NCBI GenBank assembly: GCA_016705695.1
Contig: JADJLA010000013.1
Location: 1-50,031 of the forward strand
Reading direction: 5' to 3'
Length of the DNA: 50,031 bases
Source of the DNA: Sphingobacteriaceae bacterium
GTDB taxonomy: Bacteria > Bacteroidota > Bacteroidia > B-17B0 > Aurantibacillaceae
The notes below the pieces were generated by a model. The model was not told where the DNA came from. It saw nothing but the letters and a program-made list of their open reading frames with translations, and did not search any database. Below, piece by piece: positions 43,844 through 50,031 of the stretch (position 1 is its first letter; every line of letters begins with the position of its first letter). The position numbers and the translations under genes are program-made.

Positions 43844-44046
43844 GTGTTCTTTTAAAAAAGAACCAAAACTTTTAGTACTTACTTTTCTTCCTTGATGAAG
43901 AAAAGTAACAAAAGAAATCAAGGCGCTTCGATACAACGCACAGGCCACCTCTCCTAGCACGAAGCGCCTGGCCCGCACACGCGTCTCCGAAATATTGATT
44001 GGGCGAAAATAAACCGATCTTCTGTGTGTAAACTGTGCGTATCTAT
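43844..44046. repeat. G-module, copy 1
   Basis: GTTCTTTTaaAAAAGAAC (43846-43863), the TACTTTTCTTC...GAAGAAAAGTA hairpin, GGCGCTTCG...CGAAGCGCC, then AAATATTGATTG and CTGTGTGTAAACTGTG. Copies 2 and 3 lie at 46144 and 47693. Confidence 0.8.
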
Positions 44047-44316
44047 GATTCTCTTTGCAGCGCCGCAGGCGCCTTTGCCTTCTTTTATTTTTGATCTTTT
44101 TTTTTCTCCGTGCCTCCGCGTCTCCGTGGCAAAAAAAAAGAGAAGGCACCGTTAGGCGTTTTAGTATTGGTTTGTTTTTTCTCCGCGTCTTGGTGCCTCC
44201 GTGGCAAAAAAAATGAGAAAGCGCCGTTGGCGCGCTCAATTAACACCCTATCCACACCAAATCAACAGCTTATGAGCATTAAATGAACCACTTATGAACA
44301 TATTTATTAAAAATGT

Positions 44317-44333
44317 TGACAGTCAGTTAGTTA
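44317..44333 (+). promoter_or_regulatory. Copy of the accA-upstream 17-mer
   Basis: TGACAGTCAGTTAGTTA, identical to the minus-strand sequence at 3857-3841, 106 bp before the barrel gene ATG. Confidence 0.5.
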
Positions 44334-44370
44334 CTAACCATTTAAATGTTAAGAGAATACGCCTTGTTTT

Positions 44371-44401
44371 TTGTCTGATTGCAATATTTTTAGTATAATT
44401 G
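44371..44401 (+). promoter_or_regulatory. Promoter of the first barrel gene
   Basis: TTG 44371-44373, a 20-base spacer, TATAATTG 44394-44401 (one mismatch to TAnnTTTG). The leader is about 30 bases. Confidence 0.5.
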
Positions 44402-44438
44402 TAAGGCCTCAAATGGGCCCTAATTTGTTATTTAGTTT

Positions 44439-45161
44439 ATGAAAAATATAAAATTATTTTTTGCCTGCGTTTTGATGATTGCTTTATGTAATACGTCGAT
44501 GGCGCAAATGAAACCGAAAACAAACAACAGGAGCACTGCAACAGGCGGAGGCTTTAAACGTTTTATCACTAAAACGCCTTGGACATTTGGTTTGTGCGGG
44601 CACGTAGTTGACGATGATGGTGATCCGTTTGGGAATTTATTTAATGTGGCTAAAACATGGAATTTTATGCCGTACCCAACACGTTTAACTATTGATGGGT
44701 ATTATCAAGCAGGTGTAAGTTTTCAAACTGAATTTTCATTTACACAATACAAAAGTGGGAGATATATAAATAATATTAAAGATCAAAGTTCTCCAACTCA
44801 ACCTTGGAGCAGTTTCTTCTCTACCGATTTCCACGTGAAGTACGATCTTAATGAGGTATTTGGGAAAACCAACTGGTTCGACCCTTATGTTGCAGGCGGT
44901 TTTGGTTTTGCAATTCGCAGCGGATTATCAAAACCATTTACAACAACCTACAATTTAGGTTTAGGTTGGAATATTTGGATATTCGAGAACCTTGGTTTCA
45001 ATATGCAATCCATGGCTAAATTCTCTATGTTTGAAGGAACATCCAATTACCTTCACCACTCAGTTGGTGTTATTTATAAATTAGAAGGCGGACGTGGTTC
45101 TCGTCCGGGTAAACTAGGTAAACGCTATAAGTTTGTAGGAAGTAAAACAAGCAGACGCTAA
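44439..45161 (+). CDS. Outer-membrane beta-barrel protein
   Basis: 240 residues. The signal peptide (1-23, MIALCNTSMA) is followed by an OmpA-like eight-stranded barrel pattern of alternating aromatic strands: WTFGLCGHVVDD, FMPYPTRLTIDGYY, VSFQTEFSFTQYKSG, WFDPYVAGGFGFAIRSG, TTYNLGLGWNIWIF and HHSVGVIYKLEGG. The barrel ends before a Lys/Arg-rich tail. It is a paralogue of the next gene, sharing WTFGL, YPTRL, QYKSG, WFDPY and NLG-W blocks. The family has no known specific role. Confidence 0.85.
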   Translation: MKNIKLFFACVLMIALCNTSMAQMKPKTNNRSTATGGGFKRFITKTPWTFGLCGHVVDDDGDPFGNLFNVAKTWNFMPYPTRLTIDGYYQAGVSFQTEFSFTQYKSGRYINNIKDQSSPTQPWSSFFSTDFHVKYDLNEVFGKTNWFDPYVAGGFGFAIRSGLSKPFTTTYNLGLGWNIWIFENLGFNMQSMAKFSMFEGTSNYLHHSVGVIYKLEGGRGSRPGKLGKRYKFVGSKTSRR

Positions 45162-45171
45162 TACTATTATT

Positions 45172-45783
45172 ATGAAATTTAGATCATTTTTACTTATAGC
45201 TGCGGCACTATTGGTGTTTAAAAATACCCAGGCGCAGAAATTCAATTTTAATAATACATCATGGACATTTGGTTTAAGTAACCACATTGTTGTTGATGGT
45301 GGCAAGGAAATGGCATTTCCGTTTGAAACCAAGGCATGGAATTTTTTACCATATCCAACAAGGCTAACTGCCGAAATGTATTTTATTAAAGGCTGGAGCT
45401 TTCAGGCAGAGCTAGCGTATGCTCAATACAAGAGTGGTAGCATAATGGATAAGATCACCATTAACAAAGATGGTAGCTATTTTGGTGCTGATGTGAATTC
45501 AAAATTTGCTATGAGCCATTGGACAAATAAACGTGGATGGTTCGACCCATACTTAACTGTAGGATTTGGCTATACTTACCGCAGTTTGGCTGTGAACAAA
45601 AGTACAGGCAATAATAATTTAGGTATTGGTTGTAATTTTTGGATCTATAAAGGCTTTGGTTTGAATTTACAAGGGCTTGGAAAGTTTGTAATGAAGGGCG
45701 GTACAAAATCAAATTACACGCACTACTCAGTAGCATTGATCTATAAGCTTTCTTCGAAAGGCGATAAGATGGGAATAAAATAA
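45172..45783 (+). CDS. Outer-membrane beta-barrel protein, paralogue
   Basis: 203 residues with a signal peptide (1-21, KNTQAQ). The barrel blocks match the previous gene: WTFGLSNHIVVDGG, WNFLPYPTRLTAEMY, WSFQAELAYAQYKSG, WFDPYLTVGFGYTYRS, NLGIGCNFWIY and THYSVALIYKL. It starts 10 bp after the first gene and is co-transcribed. The Lys/Arg-rich tail of the first paralogue is mostly missing. The two may form a pair or have diverged in ligand. Confidence 0.83.
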   Translation: MKFRSFLLIAAALLVFKNTQAQKFNFNNTSWTFGLSNHIVVDGGKEMAFPFETKAWNFLPYPTRLTAEMYFIKGWSFQAELAYAQYKSGSIMDKITINKDGSYFGADVNSKFAMSHWTNKRGWFDPYLTVGFGYTYRSLAVNKSTGNNNLGIGCNFWIYKGFGLNLQGLGKFVMKGGTKSNYTHYSVALIYKLSSKGDKMGIK

Positions 45784-45802
45784 TTTTATTACTATAAATT
45801 TT

Positions 45803-45829
45803 AAAGGCCCTTTACGGGCCTTTTTTTTT
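45803..45829 (+). terminator. Terminator of the barrel operon
   Basis: AAAGGCCC-tttac-GGGCCTTT followed by nine T. Confidence 0.8.
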
Positions 45830-45834
45830 GTAAT

Positions 45835-45880
45835 CCCCCTCAACGAGGGGGTGGCGCGGCATTAGCCGTGACGGGGGAGG
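45835..45880. repeat. H-module, copy 2
   Basis: CCCCCT...GAGGGGG stem, TGGC, a GCGGC...GCCGT stem, GACGGGGGAGG. The second stem differs from copy 1 but still pairs. Confidence 0.7.
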
Positions 45881-45911
45881 GTTTTTATACTTGTTCTTTT
45901 AAAAAAGAACC

Positions 45912-45959
45912 TTGCCAGCGTTAAGAAAATGTGCAGTGCACATTTTTAGCGCCCGGCAA
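45912..45959. repeat. P palindrome, copy 1
   Basis: TTGCC, GCG and AAAATGTGCA pair with TGCACATTTT, CGC and GGCAA around a central G. Identical over 48 bp to 47622-47669. Confidence 0.8.
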
Positions 45960-46067
45960 TGGCTGTTTATATCGTTAATATGTGTTCTTTTAAAAAGAAC
46001 CAAAACGTTATTGTCCCTTTCTTTTTTTCTTAGTCAAAAAAAGAAACAAAAAAGACAAGCCCATCCG

Positions 46068-46085
46068 TCCCGATAGCTATCGGGA
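46068..46085. repeat. 18-bp palindrome, copy C
   Basis: TCCCGATAGCTATCGGGA directly abutting a copy of the first codons of the epimerase gene. Confidence 0.85.
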
Positions 46086-46087
46086 TT

Positions 46088-46130
46088 GGGCGAGCGCCAA
46101 CAACAGAGATGATTTTCATTAGTCAAATAT
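46088..46130 (-). pseudogene. Remnant of the wecB-like gene 5' end
   Basis: 46091-46130 matches 49111-49150 at 36 of 40 positions, in the same orientation. It encodes MKIISVVGARP with the leader TATATTTGACTA still in front. The 18-bp palindrome sits immediately after it. Confidence 0.65.
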
Positions 46131-46143
46131 AAGATTTTCATGC

Positions 46144-46344
46144 GTGTTCTTTTGAAAAAGAACCAAAACTTTTAGTACTTACTTTTCTTCCTTGATGAAG
46201 AAAAGTAACAAAAGAAATCAAGGCGCTTCGATACAACGCACAGGCCACCTCTCCTAGCACGAAGCGCCAGGCCAACGCACGCGTCTTCGAAATATTGATT
46301 GAGCGTTAATGAACCGATCTTCTGTGTGTAAACTGTGTATCTAT
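46144..46344. repeat. G-module, copy 2
   Basis: Same order as copy 1. At the join it reads GCACGCGTCTTCGAAATATT, the empty state of the position where copy 3 holds the 18-bp palindrome. Confidence 0.8.
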
Positions 46345-46401
46345 ATACTGCCGCCACCGAACTGCATAATGGTGATGTTGGTGCTGCTATTGGGGACCAT
46401 G

Positions 46402-46446
46402 CCCCTTTGGAGGGGGTGGCATGCGCGGAGCAAATGACGGGGGAGG
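46402..46446. repeat. H-module, copy 3
   Basis: CCCCTTTGGAGGGGG stem, TGGC, imperfect second stem ATGCGcggaGCAAAT, GACGGGGGAGG. Here it follows the G-module; elsewhere H precedes G. Confidence 0.65.
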
Positions 46447-46485
46447 AAAATCACCGAACTGTATTATTTTTTTTGTGCGGGACAA

Positions 46486-46503
46486 TCCCGATAGCTATCG
46501 GGA
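46486..46503. repeat. 18-bp palindrome, copy D
   Basis: TCCCGATAGCTATCGGGA, intergenic, downstream of the AbiEii gene. Confidence 0.85.
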
Positions 46504-46597
46504 CCAAACTAACACAACTAAAAAACGGACCGAAGGTCCATTTACTCTATATCCTCTGTGTAATCTCTATGAGCATCGCAGACGCCTCTACAGCAGA

Positions 46598-47212
46598 TCA
46601 AGCCAAATGTTTTTTTACCTGCTCGGAAATAGTATTTTTTATATGATCCCACTCAACAGAAACTAACATTTTTGGACTAGGTTCGGCGTCAGCATCATCA
46701 AAATAACTTAGACTTTTTAAAACTGAAAAAACTGAACCGTTCGGATATTTCATTTTATAAAATTCAAATAATTCGGCAAGCGAGTATTCTTTTAATAAAA
46801 AAAACAGGTCAATAAAATCTTTTTTACTTCCTCTACCTGCAATAGCATTTAATTTCATGGCAGAAATATCTTTCTTTCCGGCTAATCTTATTCCTTCTAT
46901 TACTATTGGTTTTTCTATCCAATCAAACGGATAGTTCACAACATCAACTTTTACTGTATCTATCGAATAAATAAAAATGTTCTTACTTCTATTTAACAAG
47001 GTAGTTGTGCCGGTTTTTGAAACTAAAGAAGTAATTTCCATCTCATCCAATTCGATCTTCCCGAACATATCAATGTCAATTGACGTACGATGTCAATTTG
47101 CAGTCATAGCAGGAGTTCCTCCAACAAGATATAGATCTTTAAACTCGGGAGTATTCATTAAAACTTTTAATATTCCCAGAAGTTGTTCGCTGACTGAATT
47201 TTTGTGTAGCAT
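46598..47212 (-). pseudogene. AbiEii-type nucleotidyltransferase with an in-frame stop
   Basis: About 204 codons. After MLHKNSVSEQLLGILK come the polymerase-beta-like motifs LVGGT and HRTSIDIDMFG (the acidic D-x-D), followed by DISAMKLNAIAGRGSKKDFI and DLFFLL, typical of AbiEii/AbiGii toxins. Just before HRTSIDID the frame has a TGA at 47093-47095, where homologues have Gly (GHR). The preceding PAMTAN also fits poorly with the family's ALxLQxG. The upstream gene overlaps it. It was probably a toxin-antitoxin or abortive-infection unit, now broken unless the stop is an error. Confidence 0.75.
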
Positions 47213-47472
47213 GAGAAATTTTCTTTAGGGATACTAAAAAGATTCGCAAGAAAAGAGAGCGTAACTTTATCAATGTTTTTTAATGTAAGCACGGTTTCTT
47301 TTATTTGATCTTTTCCATATACTGAAACGATCCAATTCCAATCGTTTAATATGCCAAAGCCAATAACGCGTTCGATAATGGTTCTTTTTGACGAATTAAT
47401 ATCAAGCGATAGAACATCAATATCCCAAAATAGATGGGGAGATAATTCGTTTATGGTTTTGTTGTGAGACAT
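47167..47472 (-). CDS. DUF6922-like protein, probable AbiEii partner
   Basis: 101 residues. INELSPHLFWDIDVLSLDIN, TIIERVIGFGILNDWNWIVS and LSFLANLFSIPKENF match the small DUF6922 family, which commonly precedes AbiEii-like nucleotidyltransferases. It has no signal or membrane segment. It overlaps the AbiEii start by 46 bp. If the pair is a toxin-antitoxin unit this is the antitoxin by gene order, but I see no DNA-binding motif. Confidence 0.65.
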   Translation of the reverse strand: MSHNKTINELSPHLFWDIDVLSLDINSSKRTIIERVIGFGILNDWNWIVSVYGKDQIKETVLTLKNIDKVTLSFLANLFSIPKENFSCYTKIQSANNFWEY

Positions 47473-47483
47473 GTTTTGGTACT

Positions 47484-47491
47484 CAAATTTA
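47484..47491 (-). promoter_or_regulatory. -7 element of the DUF6922/AbiEii pair
   Basis: TAAATTTG on the minus strand, 11 bases before the ATG. No TTG at standard spacing. Confidence 0.4.
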
Positions 47492-47571
47492 TCAAAAAAA
47501 GTAAACGTAGCCTAATTTCCCCTGAGCCGTTGATCTGCATGATCGCGATGCTGATGCAGCTTGGGGATCAT

Positions 47572-47621
47572 CCCCCTCCTTCAGGAGGGGGTGGCATTTG
47601 CGGAGCAAATGACGGGGGAGG
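47572..47621. repeat. H-module, copy 4
   Basis: CCCCCTCC...GGAGGGGG stem, TGGC, ATTTGC-gga-GCAAAT, GACGGGGGAGG. Confidence 0.7.
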
Positions 47622-47669
47622 TTGCCAGCGTTAAGAAAATGTGCAGTGCACATTTTTAGCGCCCGGCAA
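47622..47669. repeat. P palindrome, copy 2
   Basis: Identical to copy 1 over all 48 bases. Confidence 0.8.
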
Positions 47670-47692
47670 TGGCTGTTTATAAAGTTAATTCA

Positions 47693-47900
47693 TGTTCTTT
47701 TGAAAAAGAACCAAAACTATTTCTCTTTCTTTTTGTCTTGAAACAAAAAGAAACAAAAAATTCAAGGCGCTTCGATACGACGCACGAGCCACCTCTCCTA
47801 GCACGAAGCGCCAGGCCAACGCACGCTCTCGATAGCTATCGGGATTCGAAATATTGATTGAGCGTAAACAAACCTATCTTCTGTGTGTAAACTCTGTGTA
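47693..47900. repeat. G-module, copy 3, carrying an inserted palindrome
   Basis: Same order as copies 1 and 2, with diverged inner stem (CTTTTTGT...ACAAAAAG). The palindrome variant TCTCGATAGCTATCGGGA occupies 47827-47844, absent from copies 1 and 2. Confidence 0.75.
47827..47844. repeat. 18-bp palindrome, variant inside a G-module
   Basis: One mismatch to the consensus (TCTC for TCCC). Its surroundings match G copy 2 without it. Confidence 0.75.
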
Positions 47901-47971
47901 CTCCGCGTCTCCGTGGCAAAATAAAAAGCGCCGGAGGCGCGTTACATTAAAAAAAAATTGCTTGGTTTTAT

Positions 47972-49139
47972 TTACTCTTTGTAGTTTAAGATTGCGTTAA
48001 GACACCTCTCCGCCGCATGTCCATCCCAAAGTTCAGGACGTTTTGGTGAACGTTGTTCGTTAAGTATCTTTTCAAAATCGCGGTTAATATTCTCAATATT
48101 ATTTCCAACTAAATAACCTGCGCCACCGTGTTGTAATAAAGTTACAGGGCGTTCGGTGTTCCATCGCAGTGTTAAAAAAGGAGTTCCTAATACACAACAC
48201 TCTTCTTGTAAACCTCCGCTATCGGTAAGCATTAATTTGGCCATCATATTTAGCTTCAACATTTCTAAATAGCCAATAGGATGTAGGAGAAGAATATTCT
48301 TTGAACTCATTAAGGTAGTTAAGATGCCAAAACTTTCGGCTTGTTTTACCGTGCGCGGATGAATGGCCCAAATGAGCGGAACTTTTTGTGAAGCAATTGT
48401 AGTGAACCAATTTACAAGCGACTTAAAAATGGTTTCATCATCTACATTACTTGGCCTGTGCATGGTAATTAAACCAAATTCTTTGAGCGAAGAAAAATAA
48501 CCGAGTTTATCATCTTGCTGTGGCAAGCAATTTGTTTTTAAAATATGGTTTAATTCAATGGCATTCGCTTTTGCGCGATTAAACTCCAAGGTGTCTATCA
48601 TTACATTACCAACAAAAACCATTTTGTTTGGAGGCACTCCCTCTTTGCGTAAATTATCTGAACTCATGGTATCAGGCGTAAGCAAAAGATCAGAAAGCCT
48701 ATCCGTTACTAATCTGTTGATCTCTTCAGGCATATGCATATCGCCACTTCGCAAACCGGCTTCAATATGGCAACATTTGATCCCTTCTTTTTTTGCAGTA
48801 ACAGAGCAGGCGAGTGTAGCATTTACATCTCCCACAACAACAACCCAATCAGGTTTATGTTGTTTTAAAACTTTTTCAAACGCTATCATGGTATGACCCA
48901 CTTGTTCAGCATGAGTGCCAGAGCCTATTTCTAAATTGATGTGTGGTGCAGGAATTCCAAGGTCAGTAAAAAGACGAAGACATACGATCATCGTAATGTT
49001 GCCCGGTGTGAACTAAGATGTGCTCAATCGATCCCTGAGCGCCTGGTGAGCCTGTCGAACCATGCGCTTCAATAGCTCTTATAAATGGAGCTATTTTCAT
49101 GAAATTGGGGCGAGCGCCTACAACTGAGATGATTTTCAT
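47972..49139 (-). CDS. wecB: UDP-N-acetylglucosamine 2-epimerase (WecB-like), frameshifted
   Basis: Converts UDP-GlcNAc to UDP-ManNAc for surface polysaccharide. The first about 56 codons (MKIISVVGARPNFMKIAP... HTGQHYDDRMSSSF) and the remaining 335 codons (FTDLGIPAPHINLEIGSGTH, EAGLRSGDMHMPEEINR, TMHRPSNVDD, LTDSGGLQEECCVLGTP) are in different frames. One extra T in A5 48968-48972 (plus strand) explains it, giving SSSFTDL, or two missing T give SSSFFTDL. A short insert after IEAHG (STGSPGAQGS) looks like a dispersed repeat read in frame. The ATG follows TATATTTG by four bases. No other polysaccharide gene is visible. Confidence 0.85.
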
Positions 49140-49143
49140 TGTT

Positions 49144-49151
49144 CAAATATA
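49144..49151 (-). promoter_or_regulatory. -7 element 4 bp from the wecB ATG
   Basis: TATATTTG-AACA-ATG on the minus strand, predicting a leaderless mRNA. Confidence 0.4.
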
Positions 49152-49170
49152 CAATTTTGCTTCGTATCAT

Positions 49171-49212
49171 CCCCCTCTTTGAGGGGGTGGCCCCGCCTGA
49201 GGCGGGGACGGA
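49171..49212. repeat. H-module, copy 5
   Basis: CCCCCTCTTTGAGGGGG stem, TGG, CCCCGCCT-g-AGGCGGGG, GACGGAC. The second stem is completely different from the other copies but pairs perfectly. Confidence 0.65.
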
Positions 49213-49317
49213 CAATCACCAAACCGTTTTTTAAAGCATATCTGTTCTTATTCTTATTATTTCCATTTACCTCTAATCAAGTTTCGCTTCGAGAAATTCC
49301 TTGTCTTTTCATCTTTT

Positions 49318-49383
49318 ACTATAAAAATCTATAGTTAATGTTAATTATTTATCTTTAACTATGAAAAAATATAGTTAATTTTG
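49318..49383 (+). promoter_or_regulatory. Fic promoter with repeated operator-like dyads
   Basis: ACTATA-aaaatc-TATAGT at 49318-49335 and TTAACTAT-gaaaaaat-ATAGTTAA at 49355-49378, sharing ATAGTTAA. The second overlaps the -7 element TAATTTTG (49376-49383), which is four bases from the ATG. Binding there would block transcription, possibly autoregulation by a Fic partner. Confidence 0.5.
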
Positions 49384-49387
49384 CATC

Positions 49388-50031
49388 ATGGATATTAAGG
49401 ATTTTAAATCGGGCAAACATATTGCCCAAGACGGTTATAAGAGCTTTCTCCCGGAAAAGATTAATAAAGAATGGATAGTTAGTTCCGCTGAGGTAAGCAC
49501 TTTATTGGAAGAGGCTACCAGTAAGGTAAGTGCATTGAACGCTTATTCGCAGATGATTCCGGATGTAGATATTTTTATTCGGATGCATATAGTGAAAGAG
49601 GCAACAACATCAAGCAAAATAGAAGGAACGCAAACTCACATGGAGGATGCGATTTTGCGCAAGGCACAGGTGAATCCTGAGCACCGTAATGATTGGCAAG
49701 AGGTACATAATTATATCAGAGCCATGAATTTTGCCATTAAAGAATTAAATAAACTTCCTTTGTCTAATCGCTTGCTCAGAGAAACGCATCGTATTTTGAT
49801 GCGGGGCGTGGGGAAAATATAAAGCACCGGGAGAGTTTCGAAGGTCGCAGAACTGGATAGGCGGAGCTTCGGCAAAGGATGCAATTTTTGTTCCTCCGCA
49901 TAACAAAGACGTTGAAGAATTGATGAGCGACCTTGAAAAATTTCTCCACAATACTGATATAAATGTGCCTCATTTAATAAGAGTAGCCATCGCTCACTAT
50001 CAATTTGAGACCATTCACCCATTTCTTGATG
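49388..50031 (+). CDS. Fic-family protein, frameshifted and cut by the window end
   Basis: Fic proteins transfer AMP or other groups to protein hydroxyls. The N-terminal part has the inhibitory helix motif S-S-K-I-E-G-T (TTSSKIEGTQ) and the Fic_N region. The next frame continues with KYKAPGEFRRSQNWIGG, and the window ends in HYQFETIHPFLDG at the start of the catalytic HPFx(D/E)GNGR loop. The first frame stops after GVGKI. Homologues read GVRGK, so either two bases are missing or one is added at about 49807-49814 in GTGGGG. The gene probably runs beyond the window. Confidence 0.85.

Larger units (their letters stand above)
43049..44438. other. 1.4-kb gene-free repeat region
   Basis: Holds an inverted repeat (43068-43096/43100-43132), a 33-bp remnant copy of the SpoIIE gene tail (43116-43148), a five-unit tandem array (43156-43694), module H (43751-43795), module G (43844-44046), CCGTGGC-type repeats with small CGCC-NNN-GGCG hairpins (44055-44232) and the promoter region of the first barrel gene. 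Open frames here run through repeats and are not credible genes. Confidence 0.7.
45784..46597. other. Gene-free mosaic of repeat modules
   Basis: In order: barrel terminator, H copy 2 (45835-45880), P copy 1 (45912-45959), a partial G (GTTCTTTT near 45983), an 18-bp palindrome (46068-46085), a wecB 5' fragment (46088-46130), G copy 2 (46144-46344), H copy 3 (46402-46446), another 18-bp palindrome (46486-46503) and GGACC-gaa-GGTCC near 46528. No credible gene. Confidence 0.7.
47473..47971. other. Gene-free repeat block (H-P-G order)
   Basis: A CTGCAT...ATGCAG hairpin (about 47535-47559), H copy 4 (47572-47621), P copy 2 (47622-47669), G copy 3 (47693-47900, with an inserted 18-bp palindrome) and a GCGCC-gga-GGCGC hairpin near 47928. 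I see no gene. Confidence 0.7.

Noticed and set aside
43799..44239. 146-residue minus-strand reading frame
   Set aside because: It runs through the G-module and CCGTGGC-type repeats, is basic and low in hydrophobic pattern, and has no homologous motif.
46172..46357. 61-residue minus-strand reading frame
   Set aside because: Generated by the G-module; similar peptides arise in the other copies, so it reflects the repeat and not a gene.
1..50031. tRNA, rRNA or riboswitch genes
   Set aside because: No tRNA cloverleaf with CCA-adjacent and T-loop consensus, no rRNA signature, and no known riboswitch core was recognised in the intergenic regions.

Overview
The window is AT-rich, densely coded bacterial DNA that I place in the phylum Bacteroidota, without a firm family. 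Three independent signs support this. Secreted proteins carry type IX secretion (T9SS) C-terminal domains of types A and B. Many genes have promoters of the form TTG-N18-20-TAnnTTTG instead of sigma70 promoters. The gene families are typical of the phylum: BatA-like VWA protein, DUF4369-TlpA, DUF4154, SprB-repeat protein, and an EF-P with a PGNLRAF tip.

Layout. 0-2 kb: a GIY-YIG/tyrosine-recombinase operon followed by a run of DNA hairpins at the window edge. 2-11 kb (minus strand): efp, accA, a LuxR-type response regulator, a giant SprB-repeat T9SS protein, a SurA-like isomerase and a DUF4369-TlpA protein. 10.8-13.4 kb: a Kir-type potassium channel diverging from a SCO1/TlpA pair, then an STAS-like gene. 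13.4-21 kb: a di-iron ferritin-like gene, then three secreted T9SS proteins (endonuclease I, BNR propeller, Ig-like adhesin). 20.9-34 kb: OmpH/Skp, a MazG-like gene, an M1 peptidase fused to a probable Omp85-like barrel, the operon BatA-like / dihydroorotase-like / TM2 / asnB, then a fatty-acid desaturase and a methyltransferase. 34-37.6 kb: mutL with two tandem rhomboids. 38-43 kb: an ECF sigma/anti-sigma-like pair diverging from a YfiR-family / TPR / HAMP-SpoIIE phosphatase cluster. 43-50 kb: a repeat-rich, gene-poor region holding two paralogous outer-membrane barrels, a damaged DUF6922/AbiEii pair, a wecB-like epimerase and a Fic gene cut by the window end.

The most promising functional novelty is the YfiR-family / TPR / HAMP-SpoIIE cluster. 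It looks like a YfiBNR-type envelope sensor whose output is a PP2C-type phosphatase instead of a diguanylate cyclase, placed back to back with an ECF sigma gene. The most striking DNA-level signal is the set of dispersed palindromes and mosaic hairpin modules, including an 18-bp palindrome with an empty-site/filled-site comparison inside the window, one in-frame insertion into a gene, and modules whose stems change while their flanks stay constant.

Six genes are frameshifted (Kir, MazG-like, YfiR-like, SpoIIE, wecB, Fic) and one (AbiEii) has an in-frame stop. Several lesions lie in short homopolymers between well-conserved halves, so uncorrected sequencing indels are a serious alternative to gene decay. 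Functions are inferred from motifs I can see and from family knowledge; no database search was run.
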